From positions 1 through 7,274 of the forward strand of contig JAIVGT010000227.1 of the NCBI GenBank assembly GCA_020201485.1: 7,274 nt of DNA, read 5' to 3'. The stretch comes from Halobacteriales archaeon (lineage in GTDB: Archaea > Thermoplasmatota > SW-10-69-26 > JACQPN01 > JAIVGT01). Positions within the stretch are counted from its first letter, which is position 1. Every line of letters starts with the position of its first letter. The translations under genes and the position numbers were made by a program. Positions 1 to 5,792 of the stretch are shown one piece after another. The notes below the pieces were generated by a model. That model ran no database searches. It was not told the DNA's origin and saw nothing but the letters and a program-made list of their open reading frames with translations.

Positions 1-1
1 G

Positions 2-499
2 GCCAGCGACACGCGCCTCGCCATCCTGCGCGCCCTGGACGAGCGCAACATGACCGTGAGCGAGCTCGGCCGCCGCCTCGACCTGAACAAGGCGACCGTG
101 TTCGAGCACTGCGAGAAGCTCGTCGCCAGCGGCCTGGTGAAGAAGCTCGACGACGAGGACCGGAAATGGGTCTACTACGCGCTGAGCTGGAAGGGGCGCC
201 GGCTGCTCCACCCGGAGCGCGTCACCATCGCCTTGCTGTTCAGCGCCGCCTTCGGCGCCCTGCTCGGCGGCTTCGTCACGCTCGCCGAGTACGCGCGGCT
301 CGCCGGCGAGGCGACGCAGGCCGGCCCGGCGCAGGCCACGCCCCGCATCGCCGCCGCGCCCATCGAGGCCGCTCCCGCCCCCGTCGCGGACCCGACGCTG
401 CTCTACCTCGGCCTGGCGCTGCTCGTCCTCGTCGCCGCGCTCGGCCTGGCCGCGCTCTGGCTGCGGCAGCGCATGCGCGCCGCGGAAGCTCAGCCCTGA
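2..499 (+). CDS. Membrane-anchored winged-helix (ArsR/MarR-like) regulator, 5' partial
   Basis: The reading frame is open to the left edge, so the true start lies outside the window; 165 residues are visible. Residues about 3-62 look like a winged helix-turn-helix: a helix DTRLAILRAL, then TVSELGRRLDLNKATVFEHCEKL matching helix-turn-recognition helix, then a wing ending WVYYALSWKG. Two hydrophobic segments follow, about residues 74-96 and 132-154, joined by an Ala/Pro-rich loop of about 35 residues. A short basic tail RQRMR puts both ends in the cytoplasm. Soluble ArsR-type proteins lack such helices; membrane-bound wHTH proteins are known in archaea. Inference: a DNA-binding regulator tethered to the membrane that senses an envelope or membrane signal. 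No ligand-binding residues are recognisable and the target is unknown. Its stop lies inside the end of the convergent ZPR1 gene (10 bp overlap). The fold is fairly sure, the function is not. Confidence 0.8.
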   Translation, partial: ASDTRLAILRALDERNMTVSELGRRLDLNKATVFEHCEKLVASGLVKKLDDEDRKWVYYALSWKGRRLLHPERVTIALLFSAAFGALLGGFVTLAEYARLAGEATQAGPAQATPRIAAAPIEAAPAPVADPTLLYLGLALLVLVAALGLAALWLRQRMRAAEAQP

Positions 500-1080
500 A
501 GGTCCTCGACGTCGAGGATGGTCATGCCCGTGCGCAGCTCGCTCGCCTGCGCCTCGGTCAAGGCCTCGACCTGCGTGCGCTCGCTGAGGATGGCGCTGTT
601 GCCGAACGGGTCCTCGAGGACGAGGGTGAAGGGCTCCTCGCCCTGCACCATGCGCGCGAGCAAGGCGAGCAGTTCCTCCGCCCGCGCCTGCCGCGCCACG
701 TCCGGGAACATCAGGCGCGCCCGCACCAGCACCTCCTGCACGCGGCCGAGAACGCCCTCGACGTTGCTGACGAAGCTCTCACTCCCCTCGCCCGGCTCCG
801 CGGCGAAGCCCAGCTCCGGGATGCGGTACGTGCCGCTGTGGGAGCGCACGACGCGCGCCTCCAGGTCCTGCTTCTCCGCGACGCGCAGCGTGTGCCGCGC
901 CGGCGGGCGCTGGGTCATGACCATGGTGTCGCTGTGCTTGAAGCCGCACGCGTCGCACTGCACCGTGGTCAGCAGCACGTCGCCGAAGTAGGGCATGGTC
1001 TGCGTCATCGTGCGCAGCATCAGCCCCATGGACTGGCAGGCGGGGCAGCGCGCGTCGACCTTCAGCTCCCGCTGGACCAC
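490..1080 (-). CDS. ZPR1 zinc-finger domain protein (archaeal)
   Basis: A 196-residue protein with one ZPR1 module. A four-cysteine zinc finger uses C12-x2-C15 and C42-x2-C45. A beta-rich A-box-like domain follows, with the family signature FTLVLEDPFGNSAI near residues 151-164. Eukaryotic ZPR1 carries two such modules and binds eEF1A, acting as a folding chaperone for it; archaeal members carry one. Inference: this one may assist aEF1A or another translation factor. The start is GTG, ten codons before the first Cys. No upstream ATG is in frame before it, and the next internal Met falls after the first CxxC. There is no Shine-Dalgarno. The gene lies 78 bp behind sepF on the same strand, so co-transcription is possible. 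Its 3' end overlaps the convergent regulator by 10 bp. The family assignment is secure; the cellular role in archaea is not established by this sequence. Confidence 0.92.
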   Translation of the reverse strand: MVQRELKVDARCPACQSMGLMLRTMTQTMPYFGDVLLTTVQCDACGFKHSDTMVMTQRPPARHTLRVAEKQDLEARVVRSHSGTYRIPELGFAAEPGEGSESFVSNVEGVLGRVQEVLVRARLMFPDVARQARAEELLALLARMVQGEEPFTLVLEDPFGNSAILSERTQVEALTEAQASELRTGMTILDVEDLQG

Positions 1081-1118
1081 GCGCGGGGGAAGCGGCGCGC
1101 TGGCATGAAGGTTGGGGG

Positions 1119-1142
1119 AAAAGGAGCGCTGCTCGCGCAGCG
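1119..1142 (-). terminator. Hairpin plus short T-run between sepF and the ZPR1 gene
   Basis: Read on the minus strand, this is a 6-bp stem CGCTGC/GCAGCG closing a GCGA (GNRA-type) tetraloop. It is followed by CTCCTTTTCC, all within the 78 bp after the sepF stop. It resembles a weak intrinsic terminator or attenuator. Archaeal termination depends mainly on the T-run, and four T is short. The T-rich patch could instead be a weak promoter element for the ZPR1 gene, 40 bp before its GTG. Confidence 0.25.
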
Positions 1143-1158
1143 GACGGGCCGGGCGGGA

Positions 1159-1524
1159 TCAGGCGCTGAGCCGGATCTTCTGCCGGTCGACCTTGATGCC
1201 GCGGGGCGTGATGGCGATGAGGCCGTCACCGATGCCGGCCACGTCGCCGCCCACGTCGCTCGCGACCTTCTTCAGCTCGGCCGTCACGCGCTTGAGCTGG
1301 AACTCGTCCTTGGCCACGGGCCTGATGTCGAGGATGAGGATGTGGCCGCCGTAGACCTGCTCCGCCAGGTCGGCGACATCCTCGATGCGCGACAGCTCCG
1401 CGACCTTGATGAGCGTGCTGGCCGGCTCGTCCTGCTTCACCTCGACGTTGTACTCGCCGAGGTCCATGAAATCGGCTTTCGAGGTCGTCTTCTCCTCACC
1501 CATGAGGCGCTTCACAAGGCCCAT
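1159..1524 (-). CDS. sepF: Cell division protein SepF (archaeal type)
   Basis: A 121-residue protein, normal length for archaeal SepF. The N-terminus MGLVKRLMGEE is a short amphipathic segment of the kind that binds the membrane. A variable linker to about residue 34 follows, then the SepF core (about 37-118) with the glycine-rich VGGDVAGIGDGLIAITPRG stretch (91-109) and terminal KVDRQKIRLS. In archaea with FtsZ, SepF dimers anchor FtsZ filaments to the membrane at mid-cell, so this organism probably divides with FtsZ, though ftsZ is not in the window. The ATG at 1524 is well supported: AGGAGGG lies 8 nt upstream and a TATA box lies about 45 nt upstream. It sits between the PUA gene (93 bp gap, own promoter) and the ZPR1 gene (78 bp gap). 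No anomalies are seen. Confidence 0.93.
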   Translation of the reverse strand: MGLVKRLMGEEKTTSKADFMDLGEYNVEVKQDEPASTLIKVAELSRIEDVADLAEQVYGGHILILDIRPVAKDEFQLKRVTAELKKVASDVGGDVAGIGDGLIAITPRGIKVDRQKIRLSA

Positions 1525-1532
1525 CCCTGCAT

Positions 1533-1539
1533 CCCTCCT
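1533..1539 (-). promoter_or_regulatory. Shine-Dalgarno of sepF
   Basis: AGGAGGG on the minus strand, 8 nt before the sepF ATG. It is the only strong ribosome binding site in the window and fixes the start. It stands out because most other genes here look leaderless. Confidence 0.85.
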
Positions 1540-1542
1540 ACC

Positions 1543-1596
1543 GGAGCCCGCAAGGCCCGCGCACGAATATAAAGAGCGCGAAATGAAGCGGGCTCC
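1543..1596 (-). repeat. 9-bp inverted repeat centred on the sepF TATA box
   Basis: GGAGCCCGC (1543-1551) and its exact complement GCGGGCTCC (1588-1596) flank a 36-bp centre. Beyond the arms a CCGG can also pair if a 2-nt bulge is allowed. The dyad midpoint (about 1569.5) coincides with the TATA box (about 1570). This suggests a two-site operator for a dimeric or tetrameric repressor. A hairpin is less likely because the loop would be long. Chance is not excluded in DNA this rich in G+C. Confidence 0.4.
1566..1574 (-). promoter_or_regulatory. TATA box of sepF
   Basis: CTTTATATT on the minus strand is an almost ideal archaeal TATA box in a very G+C-rich background. Transcription would start near 1544, giving a leader of about 20 nt that contains the Shine-Dalgarno. 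The sequence upstream of the box (CGCGCT) is not a clear purine-rich BRE. Confidence 0.75.
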
Positions 1597-1617
1597 CCGG
1601 CGGGAATGCGACCGGAT

Positions 1618-2121
1618 TCACGGCTCCCAGTCCCATAGCGGGTCGCCGACGCGGTGCAGGTTCTTCACTTTCTTCCCCGGCTGCTTCGCCATCTCCGTGC
1701 CCGGCACCAATGCCTGGCCAACCGCCAGCGGGCGCTTGTTGCGCTCGTCGCGCACCCAGAGCAGGTCGCCCGGCTGCAGCGCCACGTCTGCCTCGACGAT
1801 GCCCGGGCCCATGATGTCCGCGCCGTTGTTGACGAACTTCACCGCGCCCATGTCCACGGTCACGCAGCCCCGCGCCGGCTTCGCCTCCAGCAGGCCGCGC
1901 ACACTGAGCATGACGCGCTCCCCGGCCTCGCCCTTCACGACCAGGGCCATGACGCGGTTCTTCCACACCAGCACGTCGCCGAGCTGGCTCTCGCCCCGGT
2001 CCACGGGGGTGGCGTCGGGCCAGGGCCGGGCCCCGAGGCGCTGCTCCAGGTCGCGCGCGAGCTGCTCCGCGTCCTTCTCGCGCAGGCGGGTGCGGTTGCG
2101 GACCTTGAGCGGCTCGACCAC
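1618..2121 (-). CDS. MCTS1/Tma20-like pre-PUA and PUA domain RNA-binding protein
   Basis: A 167-residue protein. Residues 1-80 form the pre-PUA domain, opening with LKVRNRTRLREKDAEQL, typical of the archaeal family. Residues about 87-162 form the PUA domain, with VDMGAVKFVNNGADIMGPGI (89-108) closely matching the [20 protein letters not shown] of human MCT-1, and a C-terminal GDPLWDWEP. Eukaryotic MCTS1/Tma20 acts with DENR in ribosome recycling and re-initiation. The archaeal relative probably binds RNA or the small ribosomal subunit, but its role is inferred. I chose the GTG at 2121 because the family begins within a few residues of LKVRNR. The longer open frame to 2460 encodes low-complexity sequence antisense to the next gene. 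There is no Shine-Dalgarno; a T-rich patch about 28 bp upstream fits a leaderless message. It is the first of three leftward genes, followed by sepF and the ZPR1 gene. Confidence 0.9.
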   Translation of the reverse strand: MVEPLKVRNRTRLREKDAEQLARDLEQRLGARPWPDATPVDRGESQLGDVLVWKNRVMALVVKGEAGERVMLSVRGLLEAKPARGCVTVDMGAVKFVNNGADIMGPGIVEADVALQPGDLLWVRDERNKRPLAVGQALVPGTEMAKQPGKKVKNLHRVGDPLWDWEP

Positions 2122-2145
2122 GCGCCGGGCATGGGCCCAGCCCCC

Positions 2146-2151
2146 GAAAAA
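2146..2151 (-). promoter_or_regulatory. Weak T-rich promoter element for the PUA gene
   Basis: TTTTTC on the minus strand is centred about 28 bp before the GTG start, where TBP would bind for a leaderless message. It is a poor TATA match, noted because it is the only AT-rich patch in this GC-rich gap. Confidence 0.3.
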
Positions 2152-2163
2152 CCCCGCGGGCCG

Positions 2164-2198
2164 AAGCGCCAGGGGCGCCAGGGCCGCCCCGGGCGCTT
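2164..2198. repeat. Strong imperfect palindrome (13 bp stem, 7-nt loop)
   Basis: AAGCGCC, then A, GGGGCG, the loop CCAGGGC, CGCCCC, then G and GGCGCTT. This gives 7 bp, one A/G mismatch and 6 more bp around a 7-nt loop. In addition CCGAAG (2161-2166) is complementary to CTTCGG (2205-2210), so an alternative pairing exists. It lies in the 123-bp gap between the divergent PUA and small membrane protein genes, upstream of both. It could be a shared operator or a structured element; its function is not known. Confidence 0.55.
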
Positions 2199-2244
2199 GA
2201 CCAGCTTCGGCGCGTTCCTTGCCCCAGCAGGCATTCCCGGGGCG

Positions 2245-2562
2245 ATGGTGGACCTGCTGCTGGCCGCGGTCGCCGCCCTCGTGCCCGCTGCCGCCGGCTA
2301 CGTCATCGCGCGCCGCCTCCGGCTCCCGACCGAGAACGACGCCGCCTCGGAGGCCCGGCAAGAGCCCGGCTTCGCCGCGCGCACCGACGCCGCCTGGCGC
2401 GCCTTCTGGCCGGCGCGGGAGGAGATCCCCGACGACGCGGTGGGTGACGAGCCGCTGCACGCGCCGGCCAGGTCCGCTGAGGCGCGCCGGCCGTTCCGGG
2501 GCTCCCGCGCGCCCATCGAGGAGCCGCAGCGCCCCGAGCCCGCGGGCCCGCGGCCGCGCTGA
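2245..2562 (+). CDS. Small single-span membrane protein, unknown function
   Basis: A 105-residue protein not recognised as any family. It opens with a hydrophobic helix (about residues 3-22, LLLAAVAALVPAAAGYVIA) followed by RRLR. This suggests an uncleaved anchor with the rest in the cytoplasm. The remainder is polar, Pro/Arg/Glu-rich and probably disordered, apart from a Trp-containing segment AAWRAFWPAREE (49-60). The ATG at 2245 directly precedes the helix; the open frame further upstream is only the shadow of the PUA gene. There is no Shine-Dalgarno. A weak TTCCTT patch about 28 bp upstream would suit leaderless transcription. Third codon positions are nearly all G or C, as in the sure genes, which supports coding. 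Its stop is 1 bp from the stop of the convergent icd gene. The opposite-strand frame here is low-complexity and unlikely. Confidence 0.6.
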   Translation: MVDLLLAAVAALVPAAAGYVIARRLRLPTENDAASEARQEPGFAARTDAAWRAFWPAREEIPDDAVGDEPLHAPARSAEARRPFRGSRAPIEEPQRPEPAGPRPR

Positions 2563-2563
2563 G

Positions 2564-3802
<1,239 letters not shown>

Positions 3803-3830
3803 GATGCTCGGGCGCGCATCCTTGTCGCCG

Positions 3831-3838
3831 CTATAAAG
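3831..3838 (-). promoter_or_regulatory. TATA box of icd
   Basis: CTTTATAG on the minus strand is a good archaeal TATA box, centred about 32 bp before the icd ATG. It argues against the longer open reading frame that begins upstream of it. Confidence 0.7.
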
Positions 3839-3844
3839 CACGCG

Positions 3845-3868
3845 CCTCGTGGCGGGCAACCGCCGAGG
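3845..3868. repeat. Small dyad between the icd and His-rich gene promoters
   Basis: GGCGG (3851-3855) and CCGCC (3860-3864) flank GCAA. Outer CCTC (3845-3848) and GAGG (3865-3868) also pair if GT is bulged. It abuts the upstream side of the icd TATA box, where TFB or a regulator would bind. It may be an operator or chance in GC-rich DNA. Confidence 0.3.
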
Positions 3869-3892
3869 GACGCCGGGCCGCTGCCGACGAAA

Positions 3893-3900
3893 GTCTTAAG
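3893..3900 (+). promoter_or_regulatory. AT-rich promoter patch for the His-rich gene
   Basis: GTCTTAAG is the only AT-rich patch before the gene. It is centred about 26-27 bp upstream of the GTG at 3924, which fits a leaderless transcript starting at that GTG. The TATA match itself is weak. Confidence 0.4.
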
Positions 3901-3923
3901 CGCGCAGCGACGTGCGCGGGGCC

Positions 3924-4565
3924 GTGAGCCAGCCGGAGCGCATGGCGCGCAACGAGGCCATCGTGCGGCAGCAGATGCAGCGCGACGTCGAGGAGGGCGC
4001 GAAGTTCCTCGAGCAGCGCGCGGGCGCGCTGTTCACCGGCCTGGGCGGCCTGCTCCTGAACCCGCTCGCCGGCGCGGCGGCCAAGCACCTCGGGCACGAC
4101 CAGGTCGTGAAGCGCGCCCACCGCCGGCTGGACCACGTCATCGCCGCGGCGCGCCTGCACGACGCGGGCCACGACGTCATCGACGACCATTTCCACAAGT
4201 ACCTGGCCGAGGACGAGGCCTACGCCCGCGCCGACCCGAAGCACCCGCGCTTCAGCGAGCTGCGCGGCCACATCCGCGACGGCTACTTCGCCCGCGTCGA
4301 GCCCATCGCCCTCATGGTGCACCACGGCATGGGCAGCAGCTACGGCGAGCTCATGCGCAGCGTGTGCCCGTCGCGCCCCCAGGCGCAGAGCCACATCGAA
4401 CGCGAGTGCCAGGCGAGCGAGGCCATCATCGTCCTCGCCGAGACCGAGCCCCAGCTCCTCCGCGCGCCGGCCATGCTCCGGCCGCAGATGCTCGGCATCC
4501 TGCGCGAGACGTACACGTGGTACCGCGGACGGATGCACCGCACGCTCGACGAAGTGTACGGCTAA
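3924..4565 (+). CDS. Histidine-rich cytoplasmic protein of unknown function
   Basis: I do not recognise this 213-residue protein. It is mostly helical in appearance. Residues 1-32 are a charged helix. Residues about 33-54 (AGALFTGLGGLLLNPLAGAA) form a Gly/Ala/Leu segment that is too short and glycine-rich for a sure membrane helix but could associate with one. It has 14 histidines. A dense cluster HDAGHDVIDDHFH (79-91) holds H79, H83, H89 and H91 with four Asp; HH also occurs at 133-134. These could bind a metal, which is inference. The two Cys (148, 162) are far apart and do not form a CxxC. The GTG at 3924 is chosen because an AT-rich patch lies 26 bp upstream; GTG 3912 and ATG 3942 are alternatives. 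It is divergent from icd with 121 bp between, and overlaps the convergent secreted-protein gene by 4 bp. Codon use matches its neighbours, so it is likely a real gene. Confidence 0.85.
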   Translation: MSQPERMARNEAIVRQQMQRDVEEGAKFLEQRAGALFTGLGGLLLNPLAGAAAKHLGHDQVVKRAHRRLDHVIAAARLHDAGHDVIDDHFHKYLAEDEAYARADPKHPRFSELRGHIRDGYFARVEPIALMVHHGMGSSYGELMRSVCPSRPQAQSHIERECQASEAIIVLAETEPQLLRAPAMLRPQMLGILRETYTWYRGRMHRTLDEVYG

Positions 4566-4768
4566 GCCGGGACCTCGACGCCCCGCGGCAGGGTCTCGAT
4601 GCCGAGCGCCGCCTCGTCGTACCCAAGCGACACCCCGACGGGCGTGTCCGTGCCCTGCCACGCCTCGGTGCGGGTGCCGCGCGTGCCGTGCACGCAGGGG
4701 ACGGAGACGGCGAGCCCGGGGAGGAGCAGGAGCGTCGCGAGGCCCAGCGCGCACGCATGGTGCGGCAT
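4562..4768 (-). CDS. Possible small secreted or anchored protein
   Basis: A 68-residue frame with a signal-like N-terminus: a short polar start MPHHACA, the hydrophobic core LGLATLLLLPGLAVSV, then a polar remainder with C25 just after the core. The segment before that Cys (SVP) does not fit a lipobox. The mature part, about 40 residues, matches nothing I know. GC-rich third positions and the clean signal-like segment support coding; the short length argues for caution. ATG 4768 is preferred, with GAGGG a few bases upstream, over the in-frame TTG at 4780. The stop interlocks with that of the convergent His-rich gene (shared CTAA). Confidence 0.5.
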   Translation of the reverse strand: MPHHACALGLATLLLLPGLAVSVPCVHGTRGTRTEAWQGTDTPVGVSLGYDEAALGIETLPRGVEVPA

Positions 4769-4772
4769 CGGC

Positions 4773-4819
4773 CCTCGCAAAATGAGGCTTTCCTTCGGAC
4801 GTCGCGCCCGCCTCGCAAA
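4773..4819. repeat. Direct repeat pair CCTCGCAAA
   Basis: Two exact 9-bp copies lie at 4773-4781 and 4811-4819, 38 bp apart start to start. They are in the 83-bp gap between the divergent secreted-protein and DedA genes. The right copy is just upstream of the DedA AT-rich patch, the left copy next to the start of the leftward gene. The left copy also forms a small dyad with GAGG (4784-4787). They are candidate regulator sites. Confidence 0.35.
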
Positions 4820-4824
4820 GCTGC

Positions 4825-4830
4825 CAAATA
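4825..4830 (+). promoter_or_regulatory. TATA-like element of the DedA gene
   Basis: CAAATA is centred about 25 bp before the GTG at 4852. That is the distance expected if transcription starts at the start codon itself (leaderless). Confidence 0.5.
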
Positions 4831-4851
4831 CGCGGGGCGCGGTCCGGGCCC

Positions 4852-5469
4852 GTGGCCCTGCTCGGCGCCTTCGTGGACCTCGCCGTGAGCATCATCGGCG
4901 CGCTCGGCTATCCGGGCGTGGCCCTGCTCATGGCGGCGGAGAGCATGCTCCTCCCTGTGCCGAGCGAGGCGGTCATGCCGTTCGCCGGCTACCTCGTGTA
5001 CCTCGGCGCGTTCCGCCTCGACCTCGTCATCGTCGCGAGCGTGCTCGGGAGCATCGCCGGCTCCCTGCTGAGCTACGCCATCGGCGTGTACGGCGGCCGG
5101 CCGCTCCTCCTGCGGTACGGGCGCTACCTCCTCATCCGCGAGCACGAGCTGGCGTGGACGGAGGAGTTCTTCGCGCGGCGCGGGGCGTGGGCCGTGCTCG
5201 TCGCGCGCTTCGTCCCCGTGGTGCGCCACATCATCAGCATCCCGGCGGGGGTGGCGCGCATGCCCCTGGGAAGGTTCCTGGCCGCGACCATCCTCGGCGC
5301 GGCGTGCTGGAACGCCCTCCTCGCCTGGGCCGGCCTGCAGCTCGGGCCGCGCTGGGACCTGATCCGCGCCACGCTCGAGCCTTATGAGATCGTCCTCGTG
5401 GCGGCGGGCGCGCTCGTCGTCGTGCTCTGGGTCGTCCGGCAGCGGCGCGCGGCGCGGGGCGCAGCCTAG
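4852..5469 (+). CDS. DedA-family (VTT domain) membrane protein
   Basis: A 205-residue integral membrane protein, typical length. The DedA/VTT core has two re-entrant-type segments. The first, AAESMLLPVPSEAVMPFAGY (28-47), holds E30 and E39. The second is around VARFVPVVRHIISIPAG (117-133), holding R119 and R125. These align with the acidic pair E39/D51 and arginines R130/R136 that matter in E. coli YqjA; Glu replaces the second Asp. Further helices are near 56-82, 140-162 and 180-196, and a basic tail RQRRAAR faces the cytoplasm. Bacterial relatives flip undecaprenyl phosphate or phospholipids. In archaea a role in recycling polyprenyl carriers or moving ether lipids is inference. The GTG at 4852 has no Shine-Dalgarno and an AT-rich patch about 25 bp upstream. 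The stop interlocks with the convergent zinc-protein gene (shared CTAG). Confidence 0.93.
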   Translation: MALLGAFVDLAVSIIGALGYPGVALLMAAESMLLPVPSEAVMPFAGYLVYLGAFRLDLVIVASVLGSIAGSLLSYAIGVYGGRPLLLRYGRYLLIREHELAWTEEFFARRGAWAVLVARFVPVVRHIISIPAGVARMPLGRFLAATILGAACWNALLAWAGLQLGPRWDLIRATLEPYEIVLVAAGALVVVLWVVRQRRAARGAA

Positions 5470-5756
5470 CGCTTGTTGACCCACCACGCTTCCGCGGCTT
5501 CCGCCTCGGCCCGCGTCGCCTTGCGTGCGCGCTTGCGCAGCGGCATGAGGGGCTTGCCCGGGCCGCGCGCCCGCTGCTCTCCCGGCTCGGCTTCCTCGCC
5601 CGGCGCGGAGCGGGGCAGGGCCTCGGCCCGGCCGCTCGGCAGGTCCACGTGCGTCGGCTCGCGCACGGGCTGCAGCGCCAGCTTGCACTCCGGGCACACG
5701 GTGCGGAGCCTGCGGTGCTCGCAGAACATCGCGGGCGGGCTGGCCACGCTGCTCAC
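5466..5756 (-). CDS. Small zinc-binding (C-x-H...CxxC) protein of unknown function
   Basis: A 96-residue protein with an N-terminal zinc-knuckle pattern C12-x-H14-x6-C21-x2-C24 (FCEHRRLRTVCPECK). A Pro/Glu/Arg-rich, probably disordered middle follows, then a very basic C-terminal region (KPLMPLRKRARKATR) and the end AWWVNKR. Similar short proteins with an N-terminal C-x-H / CxxC pair occur in archaea as uncharacterised proteins. The basic tail suggests nucleic-acid binding, as inference. The start is GTG 5756, with GAGGG a few bases upstream; ATG 5729, just before the zinc motif, is an alternative. It is 36 bp downstream of aconitase on the same strand with no TATA-like sequence between, so the two are probably co-transcribed. 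It overlaps the DedA stop by 4 bp. Confidence 0.7.
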   Translation of the reverse strand: MSSVASPPAMFCEHRRLRTVCPECKLALQPVREPTHVDLPSGRAEALPRSAPGEEAEPGEQRARGPGKPLMPLRKRARKATRAEAEAAEAWWVNKR

Positions 5757-5792
5757 AAGCCCTCGGCCCTCATGGAGCTTCCCGGCGCTCCC

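Noticed and set aside
166..1572. 468-residue open frame on the + strand
   Set aside because: Antisense to the ZPR1 and sepF genes, both of which carry clear family motifs; the translation is low-complexity.
1566..1574. The same AT-rich box read as a + strand promoter
   Set aside because: No + strand gene starts downstream; on the minus strand it is correctly placed for sepF and its Shine-Dalgarno.
2122..2460. N-terminal extension of the PUA protein
   Set aside because: Low-complexity sequence antisense to the small membrane protein gene; the family begins at the LKVRNR segment.
3803..3859. 19-residue N-terminal extension of isocitrate dehydrogenase
   Set aside because: The TATA box lies inside it, and family members align from the Met at 3802.
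4426..5697. 423-residue open frame on the - strand
   Set aside because: Antisense to the DedA gene, with Arg/Ala/Glu low-complexity translation.
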